The notes under the pieces: model-generated
The model's database searches: none
What the model saw: only the letters and a program-made list of their open reading frames with translations
What the model was told of the DNA's origin: nothing
Assembly: GCA_025093555.1 (NCBI GenBank)
Contig: JAIWNF010000026.1
Location: forward strand, 62,001 to 126,000
Direction: 5' to 3'
Source of the DNA: Circinella umbellata
Taxonomy: Eukaryota; Mucoromycota; Mucoromycetes; Mucorales; Lichtheimiaceae
Length of the DNA: 64,000 nt
Made by a program: the position numbers and the translations under genes
Shown here: one piece after another, positions 45,686-57,244 of the stretch
How positions within the stretch are numbered: the first letter of the stretch is position 1
Layout of the letters: each line of letters starts with the position of its first letter

Positions 45686-46420
45686 TTAACAGTCTTTTGG
45701 GCAACATGCAGTATCATGAAAATCAAGGGTTTTACAAATGCTACAGTAGAGATGATGCTTTCCACCTTCAGAGTAGAAAAAGGTTTGGTTATACAAATGC
45801 AGATTAGGATACTTGGTAAGTGAGTAGTAGTCATTCTTAGTAATGAGCGACATTTTTCCATTGTAATACTTGGTTAGTGACATATCGCCCTGACCAAATG
45901 TAGTATCCAAAAGAATATCTGTAATGTAATAATCCACGTTAGTATATATATATTTCCTAGGGTATCTGCTCAGATTAGCTTCAATGGCCTCCATAATCTT
46001 GTTCTTTATTTCTTTTGGGGCATCCAATGGCAAATCTTGAAAAATGCCTATTGTGTAAGTATCTCGAGTTCGGATTGGGCAGTACACAGTCGCTTGAATC
46101 ACTTCACCACTGTTAGTGCTGCCCAGAGTAAAATGTGTTTTTTCCGATGCTTCTTTTAAAACTTGTTTAATTTCTTTTGTGTCTGTGAAAACAGCTTGAA
46201 TAACAGTAGGGTCCTGCTCCGGTATTTTGCGATATGCTTTGAGTGATGATGTTCGACCGAAGCGTTTTTCGAAAATTTTGCAAATAGTGGCAAATTCGAT
46301 ATCACAGTCATCAATGGCAAAGAGTAGCCCATTTGCTGAGCTTGGAACATCATAACGGAATTGAAATGGTTTAACTTGAGCGACATCCTTCACTCCAGGG
46401 TATATGGTGTCTACTGTCAT
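45686..46420 (-). CDS. unrecognised protein with C-terminal CCHC-like zinc knuckle (member A)
   Basis: A single open frame of 244 residues, intronless in this window where almost all genes are split. The N-terminal 90 residues look like a beta-alpha-beta fold (GLLFAIDDCDIEF, then AYRKIPEQDPTVIQAVFTDT). A middle block has TYTIGIFQDLPLDAPKE and the end is YCSICKTLDFHDTACCPKDC, a C-x2-C-x5-H-x4-C knuckle at the extreme C-terminus. It has a paralogue at 48045-49064 and two relics nearby. An RRM-like domain plus terminal knuckle is reminiscent of ORF1/Gag-like proteins of retroelements, so a domesticated origin is possible, but no reverse transcriptase is adjacent. Function unknown. Confidence 0.65.
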   Translation of the reverse strand: MTVDTIYPGVKDVAQVKPFQFRYDVPSSANGLLFAIDDCDIEFATICKIFEKRFGRTSSLKAYRKIPEQDPTVIQAVFTDTKEIKQVLKEASEKTHFTLGSTNSGEVIQATVYCPIRTRDTYTIGIFQDLPLDAPKEIKNKIMEAIEANLSRYPRKYIYTNVDYYITDILLDTTFGQGDMSLTKYYNGKMSLITKNDYYSLTKYPNLHLYNQTFFYSEGGKHHLYCSICKTLDFHDTACCPKDC

Positions 46421-48044
46421 TGATTGAAGTCAAGTATTTGAATGTAAGTGCGTAGTGACAAGAAGATAAAGAAAAGTTATTTGTTGGGAAAGAAAATTTA
46501 AAGACGAATCCACAGAATTGCTATGACTATAACATATCGACCAACTCAGTCACCTATTCACCAATACATAACAAAGATGCAAGAGCAAAAACAATAGCAC
46601 CTATAGCATGTTTGAAATACAACAATAAGGCTTGTAAATAAATATTTACAACTGGAACAATGATTTCTCCCTCTATTAAAATATTCTTTGTTTTAGTATA
46701 TCATATTATTCCCCTCTTGTTGATCCTTTGATTTTCTTTTTGTTTAACAAAAGTTGCCAATATTTTACCGCAATGTCGGCTACATACATATTACATATAC
46801 AGGAGCTAAAACAAGTACATCACATGCACTTTTATGTTTTTTTATGAAGACAAGGGAGGATGACAATACCATCCACAAAAAATTTGTTAACTACTATGAT
46901 GATTAAAATCGGTACAAGCTTATTGTGTCGTGCGCATTCCGCAATATGAAAATTAAGAGTCTTACATGAGGTGCAGTAAAAAACAATAGACCGATTGTTT
47001 TTTTTTTTTTTTTTTACAAAAAAAAAAATGGTCTACATATATGAACATGTAGAATAATAATCAGCATCATCTGAGAGCCCAGCATCTAAAAAATAAACTT
47101 TTTTTTTTGAATATTATCTACTTAACAGGTAGACATAATTCATCGATATGAACATTTACTGCTTGGTAACGTGAATAGTTCTTCCTTAACATTTATTACT
47201 TTTGTCACTTATAGCTTACCTGATGCTCTCTTTGATCTTGTTCAAAAAGATCCAGGCTTAGATATCTTGAAACTGCAGTGATGATAATAGCTGGACGCAA
47301 TACTAATTTATCATTTTCAAAACTACGTAATTTATCATTTTCTTCATTGCCCACGCTTATTTGATGTTACTTTTCCATTACTTTATAATATTTAAGTAAA
47401 ATCACTCCAGGTGCTGTAAAATAGGTTTATAGAACAACCCATTTATATAAAAGACTTTGTTCTACCCAAACTTTCTAAAAAAATATAGTGACTTATTAAA
47501 AGATTGGCAAAATTCGTTCAACTAGTAAAAAAAATTGATATCTTAATCATCACAAACAGAGAGTGACATATCGGATGGGCTCGGAAGGAATATTAACACA
47601 AATGGAATTTTTCAACCTGTTCCACGGTCTTGAGTCGACAATATCAGGTCCTTGAAACTATTGATTTAATCGAGTAAATTTTACACACGCTAATACCATG
47701 ACATTTTAATATATTGCCACAGTAATAATAACAATAAAAATTAATGGTTAATCAATATCATCTCTTACGATACGCCCAGGATGGGCCCTGCTGTAAGATA
47801 GTATTACGCTTACATAAAATAAAAATAAAATATGGTACGTATAATATAAAAGGGTAATAAAGATATGCGTAATTTTTTTTATTTATATTTGACAGATATA
47901 AAGACTAAAAGACTAATTGAGTTTGTTTATATGTATACTTTTTTTTGTTATTTAGCAAATGATATAAAGTGTATAAAATAAGTCAAATGACGAATATGAT
48001 ATAAGCTATACTACTAGTTTGTTATGTTGTATATGTTTTTTTTT
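46421..48044. other. intergenic with one knuckle-family relic
   Basis: 1.6 kb AT-rich spacer between the two intact knuckle genes. Contains a relic at 46919-46981 and long poly(T)/poly(A) tracts at about 46998-47030 that could be a retrotransposition scar or simple replication slippage. Confidence 0.55.
46919..46981 (-). pseudogene. relic of the CCHC-like knuckle family (copy 2)
   Basis: The minus strand reads FYCTSCKTLNFHIAECARHN, matching the tail of member A (YCSICKTLDFHDTACC) in both cysteines, KTL[DN]FH and the terminal Cys region. The frame runs on past the usual stop, and the upstream domain is not recognisable, with poly(T) directly before the motif. A decayed family member. Confidence 0.6.
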
Positions 48045-49064
48045 TCAGATAGGACAGTCACTGGTGCTATGTATATCAATGCATTGACATCGTTTACAAT
48101 AAAGATAATGACGTGAAAACATGGAAGCGTAAAAAGTTTGCCCACCGTACATCTCCAAAGATGCTTGACATTTACGTTCATCATATAAAGTCACGGGATT
48201 TTTGAGAATTATACAAACGGTTCCACTATAATAGATACTGTGATTCATCACTTCACTATCTCTCACCCATAATTGTTGTGAACTACTGTCACTTGTTGCT
48301 GGTATCAATGATGACGTTTCAATAAAGATATCCATAATGCATTCTGTAATAGCTGCCTTATCTACATTGCTTGTACTATTATTATCATTATTTTTACTCA
48401 ACAAAACCTCTTCATTTGTATCTTCTGTTATTTTACAATTGTCATAAATGATTCGCTTATGTCTTTCACCAATAGCTTGTTGAACAGTAGATTGTGCATG
48501 ACCAGGTAAATCCAATGGCAATAATCGAAAAATATATCTTGTGTATTCAGGAGCTTTAGGTAATGCTGAAAGTACCCGGGCTCGTAAAATCTTGTTGTTA
48601 ATGAGTACATCACTTTCATCATCAACCGAGCATACTTCCTCAGTCATAAAGCTATTACCGGTATCAAAGGAAGAAAGAACTAAATTAGGGTCTCTTTTTG
48701 TATATATAGATTTATTTCGCTCTTGTTGCTCTTCTTGTTGTTCATTTTCATACTTTTTGAATATAATCATTCCTGATTTTACAAATGAGTTTTGTTGAAA
48801 ATCACCCTTTTGATGAAGAAGTTGTCGACGTTCACGTTCATCCGCAAATAAAGCTTCAATAACAAGACGATATTGAACATCACTGTACGTTGGTTCCAAG
48901 ACACGGTAAGCATCAATGTTAAAATTTTTAAACTGATTAATAAAGGCTTTACTAGCAGTAAGAGCGTTTTCGACTGTCCAATTTTCATCCTCGAAACAGA
49001 AGTAAAGTAGATCTGATACACGTGGATTGGATGAACACCGATATTTATCAATACGACCGATCAT
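48045..49064 (-). CDS. unrecognised protein with C-terminal CCHC-like zinc knuckle (member B)
   Basis: Intronless, 339 residues, ending YLYCKRCQCIDIHSTSDCPI, the same C-x2-C-x5-H-x4-C-P knuckle as member A. Matching blocks in the same order: DLLYFCFEDENW, FKNFNIDAYRVLEP and LVIEALFADERERRQLL near the N-terminus, then EYTRYIFRLLPLDLP in the middle (member A: TYTIGIFQDLPLDAP). B is longer through two low-complexity insertions, one Glu/Gln-rich (YENEQQEEQQERN) and one Asn/Ser-rich. The similarity is in layout and key residues rather than high identity, so the duplication is old. It is divergent from the Lcp5-like gene, 252 bp away. Confidence 0.65.
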   Translation of the reverse strand: MIGRIDKYRCSSNPRVSDLLYFCFEDENWTVENALTASKAFINQFKNFNIDAYRVLEPTYSDVQYRLVIEALFADERERRQLLHQKGDFQQNSFVKSGMIIFKKYENEQQEEQQERNKSIYTKRDPNLVLSSFDTGNSFMTEEVCSVDDESDVLINNKILRARVLSALPKAPEYTRYIFRLLPLDLPGHAQSTVQQAIGERHKRIIYDNCKITEDTNEEVLLSKNNDNNSTSNVDKAAITECIMDIFIETSSLIPATSDSSSQQLWVRDSEVMNHSIYYSGTVCIILKNPVTLYDERKCQASLEMYGGQTFYASMFSRHYLYCKRCQCIDIHSTSDCPI

Positions 49065-49316
49065 TTTTTTTTTATTATAATATTATTTGAAAGTGTCAGT
49101 AATTTTTCTGATTATTATATAAAAAAAATATGAAAAGTAAAAAAGTAAAGAAAAGGAAAGAGAAAATTAGAAAATTTGCTTTGATATTTATTGCCTTTTT
49201 TTAGGTGCTGCGGTGTTACACCAAAGTGATAATGCAACCGAAGAAATTTTTTCTTCTTCTTTTCTGAGTCCTCCTTTTTTTTATTTTTTTAAAACAAATC
49301 TCGATCGATCTAAACC

Positions 49317-50801
49317 ATGGCCGATTCACCGGTTGCAACGTCTGAAAATATCGAAAATAAACGTAAATTATTTTATTCAATATATAATATGTCATTTTTC
49401 TTCAACAATCAAGAAGCTTTACTCATGCTCTTTCCTTCAATATAATTATGATCATTTATTATTGTTTTTTTTATTATAGCCTCGGAATTATCAGTAGTAC
49501 TCAAAGATCTCAAATCCAAAGTTACTGAATTAAAAACACAATTAAAGCCTATTATTCAAAAGTAAATTAATTTGATCAATGTGGCTTCGTACATATACAT
49601 AAGGAAAAGAATCCAATATTAAACCTTCATATTTATATTATAGATACCACGATGGCGAAATCAAAACTTCAAAAGGTGTTTCGTTCCTCGAAGTCAAATA
49701 TCAACTTATGGTACAATACATTACCGAACTTGCATTTTACGTTCATTTGAAACTCTCAGGCAAACAAATTGAAAACCATCCTGTCATCGATTCTTTGGTC
49801 GAATTACGAGTTATTTTGGATAAAATGAAACCTATCGAAAACAAACTTAAATATCAAATTGACAAGTTGGTACGAACAGCTGTCATGGGTACACAAAAAC
49901 AACCCGAAGTTGGTAATCAAGATCCTTTGGCATTCAAGCCTAACCCAATGAATTTGGTAGCTCGAGATGAAGAAGGTGGTGAAGAAGAAGATGAGGGAGA
50001 TGAAGGAGATGAAGGTAATTATTATTATTTTATTTAAATCGGTGGAAGGAAAGGATTGATCTTTAAAAAAAAAAGAAGGATTGGAGTAACAGAAATTAAT
50101 TGGGTATTTGCTTTTGTTTCTAACATTCTTATTATTACTAGAAGACAAAACTGGTGTTTATAGACCACCTAAATTGGCACCTGTTGTATATGATGAACAC
50201 AAGGGCAGGAAATCAAAATACGAAAAAGATCAAGAACGTTTACGAGAACGATCATCACGCTCTCGTGTTATTCGTGATCTTATGGCAGATATGAATGATA
50301 CTCCAGAAGAAGTGGATGCTACAGGTGGTGTCAATGAAGGCATGGGTTATGGTGAACGATATGATCGACAAATTCAAGAAAAGGATGAATATGAAGAAAA
50401 CAATTACGTCCGTCTAGCTGTAACAAGAAAGGAAAAACAACGAATGAAGTCTAATAAGCGTTACCGTTTCGAAACTGAATTTGATGTACGCTTTTTATTT
50501 TTTGACATGCATAAAATATTTTCGTTTGTTTGTATGTTCTGTATGACGCCATATATATTGACTTGGCTTTTTTTTTACTATTATAGAATTTGAATGACTT
50601 TAACAACTTGGTTGGTATTCAAGATGTTGAAAAGGAAGAAAATGAACGGTTCAAGAATGTCCTTAATCGTAAACGACAACGAACAGAGGTAAATAATGAT
50701 GAATTATATTATAGGAATTCAAATACTAGTAGACGCTAACATTCTATTATCTATTAATATTATAGTCTGGAGCAGGTCGAAGTAAGAAGAGATCTCGATA
50801 G
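49317..50801 (+). CDS. Lcp5/neuroguidin, U3 snoRNP-associated (Sas10/C1D family)
   Basis: Six exons (49317-49362, 49480-49561, 49644-50014, 50142-50485, 50587-50688, 50766-50801) give 326 residues. The N-terminal Sas10/C1D helical domain is clear: LKDLKSKVTELKTQLKPIIQ, KGVSFLEVKYQLMVQYITEL, and HPVIDSLVELRVILDKMKPI. A linker with an acidic stretch leads to the typical GVYRPPKLAPVVYDE and to ERSSRSRVIRDLMADM; the C-terminus is basic (RKRQRTE...SKKRSR), likely nuclear/nucleolar targeting. Lcp5 acts in the small-subunit processome for 18S rRNA maturation. Confidence 0.93.
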
Positions 50802-50941
50802 ATTGATTTTAATTTCATTGTACATTTTTTATTCATTTTGTTTTGATATTTTGTTTTTATTATAACTATATAATCCATTTTTATTTTATTTTTTGTTGTA
50901 TTCATTAATTGATACAATTGAGTATATTAGCAAATGTGTGC

Positions 50942-50976
<35 letters not shown>

Positions 50977-51110
50977 TTCTGCAAAATATGGTTATCAATT
51001 AGCAAATGAGAAACCAAAATGGAAAAAAGAGAGAGGGAGAGAATTGTGTATGTATAATTGCTTTTTTAATTGATTTGTTGTTGTGGTGGTTGCTCTGGTT
51101 GTTATGTTGC
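50802..51110. other. convergent 3' spacer with microsatellite
   Basis: 309 bp between the ends of the Lcp5-like and aspartyl-tRNA synthetase genes. Its only feature is a (GT)n(GA)n microsatellite at 50935-50976. Confidence 0.6.
50935..50976. repeat. (GT)n(GA)n microsatellite
   Basis: About 13 GT dinucleotides with one interruption run directly into seven GA units. Simple sequence in a 3' spacer. Confidence 0.85.
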
Positions 51111-53300
51111 TTAAGGTTCGAGACGCTTAGGGTCACGAGGGAACAAACTAGTACGACGAATGTTACCCAATTGAAGGAACAACATGACAACACGTTCAAG
51201 ACCAACACCACCACCAGCATGTGGAGGGGCACCAATCTTGAAAGCATCAACATAAGGTTGAATGCTTGCAATATCAATTTCATGAGCCTTAGCACGTTCG
51301 ACCAAAAAGTCGGCGTCATGGATACGTTGGGCACCAGAAAGAACTTCTTCGCCACGCATGAAAATATCATATGAGTTGGAGTATTTGGGATCTTCGGGAT
51401 CAGGCATGGTGTAGAAGGGACGGACAGCAAGAGGGAACTTGTCCAAGATATAGAAGTCAGTATGATACTTTTCCTTGACTAACTTACCCAACAATTTTTC
51501 GTTGGCAGTGCTATCATTATAAAATTTATTAAAATTATTGATGGATTATGGGTCAATTATCACAAAATTGTCATCATATGTTTTTTTTTTCTCCCGTCCC
51601 TTTAATTTCAAGTTGATAAATAAAAGTTACCTCAAATCATCATAGTCACCAAGTTCAACACCAGCATCACGAAGCATTTGAATACCTTCAGCATACTTCA
51701 AACGCAAAGTCTTTGGCAAGAATTCGAAATCTTCATGGGGATATTGCTTCTTGACAGCTTCGATTTCAGTACGATAACGCTTTTGAAGGTTTGAAAAGAT
51801 ATAAACAAACATTTCATCCAAAACATCAACGACTTCATGATAATGTTCCTTGAAAGCCATTTCCATATCCAAACCCACAAATTCAGTCATATGGCGATGA
51901 GTATTCGAATCTTCGGCACGGAAAACAGGAGCAATTTCGAACACACGTTCGAAATCAGCAGCAATACACATTTGCTTGTATAATTGGGGACTTTGAGCCA
52001 AATAAGCACTGTTCTTGAAATAATTAATCTTGAAAACATTTGAACCACCTTCCGAGGCAGTACTAATCATCTTGGGAGTATGGATTTCCATAAAGTTCTT
52101 TTCAATCAAATATTCACGGAACAAAAGACAAACAGCCGATTGTAAACGGAAGATGGCGTTGTTGGTAGTAGTACGCAAATCAAGAATACGGTTGTTCAAA
52201 CGAGTATCCAAGTTGACACGAACCAATTGAGCATCTTCATTTTCATATTCGGTTTCTGGACGAGAGGCATCTTCCAAAGAGAAAGGAAGACGGCCTTGAA
52301 CTTCAGACACGATATGAATCTTGGAAATGGCTAATTCAGCATCAGAAATGGTACAACTCTTGACTTCATCAACAGGCTTGGTGATCTTGCCTTCAACAAC
52401 GACGATTGATTCGTCAGGAATACCAACGCAGAATTTGACCATAGGCTTACTAATGGTATTTTCATCAGCAGTAATGATACCTTGGATGGTGGAAACACCT
52501 TGGCGGAAAACAAAGAAACACATTTTGTTACCAGTGGCACGGGATGTATGAACACGTGCACTGATCACGACATCTTCACCTTGGCGACTACCGTTGATGT
52601 TATCAATCTTTTCATAGACAGTGTCTAATAAATGAGTGAGAATAATTTTTTTTTTCTGTCAGTTTTTCTACTCATTATTATCCATTCCTTTTCTGATTTG
52701 AAACACAAATCAAGAAAAAGCATCAAGCACACGCTAATATATCAGTTTTCTTTTATTTATTTTTCGTTGTTACCTGTTCGTGCTTGGGATTGATTCATGG
52801 GAAGTTTACCATAACGTTCAGTGGAAAAGTCCTATTATAAGCCAACATAGACCATAAAGTAGATATACAACGTATTAATAATTATAATAATACACATATA
52901 ATCACTTTGTATTTTTTTGACCCCCCTTCATAATATATCAACAAAAAAAAATATCTGTTTCGACAATTACCACGTTGGAGGCATCACGAGCAGCCTTTTC
53001 TTCAGCAAGTTTGGCAGCAGTAGCAGCTTTACGTGCAGCCTTTTCGCGTTCCTTCTCGAGCTTCTTCAAAGCTTTCTTGGACAAAGGCTTACCATCCTCA
53101 CTATTATTATTTTTTATTATTATTATGAAAGATTGCACAAGCGAGTTGAGTTTTTGAATAACACGAAAAAAAAAGGGTTCTTATAAGATTAAACACACAG
53201 AGACAAAAACCAAAAAAAAAAAGAATATTTACCCAAGAACAATTTCTTCGGCTTTTTGAATGATTTCGTCAACTTTTTCTTCTTTTACGGGCTCAGACAT
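51111..53300 (-). CDS. dps1: cytosolic aspartyl-tRNA synthetase
   Basis: Five exons (53300-53233, 53100-52971, 52831-52774, 52624-51631, 51510-51111) give 549 residues, the normal fungal/animal cytosolic length. A Lys/Ala-rich N-terminal helix ([20 protein letters not shown]), which helps tRNA binding in yeast, is followed by the OB-fold anticodon domain ([20 protein letters not shown]). Class II motifs are intact: motif 2 [20 protein letters not shown] and motif 3 [14 protein letters not shown], ending DPKRLEP. It charges tRNA-Asp. Codons of the main exon are strongly biased, like RACK1's, indicating high expression. It lies head-to-tail with the Rpn5 gene upstream, 322 bp apart. Confidence 0.97.
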
Positions 53301-53622
53301 TGTTGCTTTTTATATCGCTGTCAAGGGAAACGAATAAAGAAGTGCTTATATATGCTTTCCCGAAAAATTTCGAATTTTTATAACGCGTTCCGGCGAGATA
53401 GCATTTATCAGTCACAATGAACTGAGTCAAAAAGAGACACCATGATAAATTTATTGTGCATACCATTTTTTTTTATTCTTTTCTGTATATGGAATTTAGG
53501 TTTTCAGGATAGGGAGGAAGAGAGAGTAAACATATGATGTGTTGTTATATATAATGTGTGTTGCGTGTTATGTTATGTGTTGTATATGTGTGCAAGTGAG
53601 ACAGAAAATTAAAATAAACTAA

Positions 53623-55853
53623 CTACATGACTTTAGCTATGCTATGAACCATTTCCTGTAATATTCAAGTATAATAATAAAACAAATTAATTAAAACAGC
53701 CCCAATTCACAAATTTATATCATCATATAGAAAAAACAACAACAATTACCTCTTTAGAAATCAAATGACATGTCTTTTCAACCAAGTTCAACAAGGAATT
53801 GATATCACTTGACCAATCATTCAATACTTGATTTGCATCCTTCTTGACTTGGAATGATACAATACCCGCAGGTCGATCCACACGTGCATAAATTGTCTTG
53901 GAAACAACCAATTTGGACAAAAATTCTTCAGTATCTCGTTCATTCAAATCAAGTAATTGCATCAATCTTTTGGTTGTCACGCGAGTATAATACTTGGCAA
54001 CAACACGAATATTGTGTTCGATCACCCGATTATGAAGTTCCTTCCATCGCTTTTCTCCTTCACTTGACTTGGAAAATACAAAAGTTTGTTGCAATTCTTG
54101 ACCATATACTTCTTCGATCTTGGGCCAACGCATCAATTCAGTCGTTACAAAGCACTTTGTCAATTCACTATAAATAGTTAAGTACTTTTTAATATACATT
54201 TTCTATAATTCACTTGGGGTTTGTGAAATACAAATCAACTTACTTGTAAAGAGGAATTTCGGCGAGTTTAGGATCTTCATAAATTCGGTGCAACAAATCG
54301 GATTGTTCATTGTCATAAGGTGATAATACAATGAAAAGAACAGCATTTTGAAGAGCCTAAATATATTATAGATATTTCAGTTCAGCAGATAGAAAAAAAA
54401 AAGTCATATTGTCGAACCTTGATTCCCCCTATTTTTCTTTGCACATAATCTATTATTATTATATATCCTACCTCCTTCCACTTTGTTTCTTCTTGTTGAA
54501 TAGATTCAGAATCATAGATTTGTTTATAAAATTTGTGGACGTTCAAATATTGTTCTTCATGAAGAGCATGTTTGATCATCAAGTCATAGAAACGAAGTTT
54601 CAAGTCCTAGTATAGACAATAACATTGTTATTATCATCATCAAAAACATACACCCGCTCTTTCTAATTCATAATAATGGTAACTTACTTCATTTTCTTTT
54701 TCTTGGAAGAATCGAGTATTGATCTTTTTCGAGATAATTTGTGTTCGTACATAATCATGCTTAGCTAAGCACAATCGCATCTGTTCAAGAATAAAATCTG
54801 TCTTTTCTCGCTTGTCCATTGATCCAAAAGTTTCCACCTAAAATAATCCATAATATATCAAAAAATGTTAAGTCCAACCCTTTTCTTCTTCTGTTATCGC
54901 ACCCTTTCATAAATTGAATCGTATTGTTTTTTGATACCTGAAGTTCTTGAAGAATATCTGCAGCTTCATTGATTTTACCCTCTTCTTCACGAATTTGTGC
55001 TAATAAACGAGTAACACGAGCACGTTCTACTTCAACATAAATCTAATTTAGACAATAACACCAACAAAGAGTTATTTCAAATTAATATTCTTCTTTCACT
55101 ATTCAAATAATTCAAAAATACATTTCTTTTCAAACCAAAAAAAAAGTAGTATTTATAGGTTATTTACCTTGCCCTCAGTTACTGTTCGCAATGTATCAAT
55201 CAATTCAAGTTTAACTTCCATATTAGGTGTGTTATCAAGATATGAGAATGCTTCTTGAATCATTTTCGTAGTTGCCTAGTGGTATATATCATATGTATAT
55301 ATATAAGAACAAGCAACATGATAGCGTACTTCACTATTAGTAATTTAAAACTTACGACTTTCAATTGACCATGTTTTTTTGATAAAAGAACAATCTCTTC
55401 ATTGAGTAACTTCCAATCTTGAGATTCACGACAAAGTTTGACGACTTGAACAAGAATACGAGAAGTAGAATCGGGATCGGCAGCCTAAAAAGAGCAAAGT
55501 GAATTCATATTCAGTTTATATATAATACAAATATTCTCTTTCTCTTATATATATATATATTATAATTACATTTCGAGCTTGCTTTTCCAACACCATCAAT
55601 TTATCAAGAGCCTCTTGTAATTTTCCTTGCTATAAGAATAGAATAATAAATACATTTCAATTAACATCAATCTTAATATTTAAAAGAATAGATGTCTAGT
55701 ATCTGAATCGTCGATCGCACAAAAGAAAGAATAAGAAAAAAGAGAGTATGGATTGGGTGGTTGTACCTTGAGAAGTGCATCAGTTTCTGGTAAGAGAGCA
55801 TCCACTTGAGGACTATAGTCCTTTTCCATTTTTTCGAGTTTTCCGTCAGACAT
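53623..55853 (-). CDS. rpn5: 26S proteasome regulatory subunit Rpn5 (PSMD12)
   Basis: Ten exons (55853-55767, 55629-55570, 55484-55356, 55275-55168, 55042-54938, 54837-54688, 54606-54472, 54356-54244, 54167-53750, 53655-53623) give 445 residues, matching the family. The N-terminal helical repeats ([40 protein letters not shown]) lead into the PCI domain ([51 protein letters not shown]), and the protein ends [10 protein letters not shown], the last block on a 33-nt exon. Rpn5 is a scaffold of the proteasome lid. Most internal introns fall between codons. Confidence 0.97.
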
Positions 55854-55945
55854 TATGTTTGTATTATGTTATATAAATGATGAGTTACGTGTTAAAGCAG
55901 CTTTTTAGGGAAGACGGGATTAAAAAGGTATAAGAACTTTAACGC

Positions 55946-55979
55946 GTCTCTCTCTCTCTGCTCTCTCTCTCTCTCTCTA
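55946..55979. repeat. (CT)n tract in the Rpn5 promoter
   Basis: CT dinucleotide run with one interruption, about 95 bp upstream of the Rpn5 start codon; on the gene's strand it reads (GA)n. Such tracts often lie in nucleosome-poor promoters. Confidence 0.7.
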
Positions 55980-55983
55980 TAGC

Positions 55984-55991
55984 TTACGTCA
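55984..55991. promoter_or_regulatory. CRE/ATF-like octamer upstream of Rpn5
   Basis: TTACGTCA on the plus strand reads TGACGTAA on the Rpn5 strand, the consensus for CREB/ATF-type bZIP factors. It is 131 bp from the start codon and next to the CT tract. A single 8-mer match, so function is uncertain. Confidence 0.3.
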
Positions 55992-57244
55992 CGTACGAAA
56001 TTGGACAACTCCCGCTAGATAATTTCCATTTTTGGTTTCGCTGTTGGTAAGTTAATGCATAACAAAATTGTAATTATTTTACCTGATCTTCTCCATGGTA
56101 TATGAACTTTTTTGTTTAGTTACTTATAGTCTTTGTCAACAGTTATGTATTGTATGTAGATAATAAAAGTTAGGGTTTTTTCTTACTTGTTAGTGTTCAA
56201 AGTACTTTCATTCCATCCAGAATAATTGGATATAACGTAAGAATAAAGTACACATCTATTTAATCCATGCTTTCAACTATCAGCTCCCTAGCTACTAGTA
56301 AAAACGAGTACATTTGAGGAGATAATCTAATATTTTCTCAAATATACACAGAAAATTCTATATTATATAATGGAAAAATGCAGCTAAATCAAATACAGCA
56401 GAGAGATAATAAACTAATAAATATGTGTGAATCATTATTCGGCTTACACACTATATGATTTTTCTCTCATCTGACTCTTTTCCTTCTAATAGTCTTTGTT
56501 CTTGTTCTTTTAACTGCTATATATATTTGACTCTTTATAAATATACCATTATTATTAACTTTACCATCTAATTTTACTATTTGTGGATAACGCTTGCTGT
56601 ATAAATTTACTTTGTATTCTAACCGATTAAATTCAACTGTCTTTCCTATTGGTGAGAAAGAATAGAACTATAGTAACCCTCTAAAATCAAATTTCAATAC
56701 ATGAGAAAGTTTTGATTATGGTCTAACTTTATTTTTGAGTAATTGTAAAGGATAATTCACATATTTATTGATATGACAAAAGCAATAAAATGTAATACCA
56801 CATGATAATACTACGTAACTATCGCATAGACAAGTGTATACTAATTACTATCTATAAAAATTAAATAATTATTACAACATATACGTAGTAAGGTAACTTT
56901 AGCCAGCCAGACATTCATTATCAATGGCAAAATTTGAGCACAGTATCAAATAACTTGCTCGTCATGAGAATTGATTACATTTGCTTGTTGAGGTGCACAC
57001 AATTTTGTTATAAATTAGATAATAAGGAATATTATCATTACAATGAGTCTATTCATATATAATCATATATTCAAAGTTCCGTTATTAGAAGATCTAAAGT
57101 ATAATTCCAACATGTGTACTCATATAGTATATAGAAATTTATGCGCTGATGAAAATAGTAAGTTGATTTTGAGTTTCATTGTTTATAAATTTTATAAAGA
57201 ACGAAAATCTACACCTCTTTTTTTTTAATTTTTCTGCTTTAACA

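Larger units (their letters stand above)
55854..57244. other. divergent 1.4-kb intergenic region
   Basis: AT-rich spacer between Rpn5 (minus) and the PWWP gene (plus). The Rpn5-proximal part has a (CT)n tract at 55946-55979 and a CRE-like octamer just beyond it. A plus-strand open frame at 57043-57228 has no recognisable domain. Confidence 0.5.

Noticed and set aside
46998..47030. Poly(T)/poly(A) tract as proof of retrotransposition of the knuckle genes
   Set aside because: Homopolymer runs are common throughout this window, and no target-site duplication was seen, so it is not evidence on its own.
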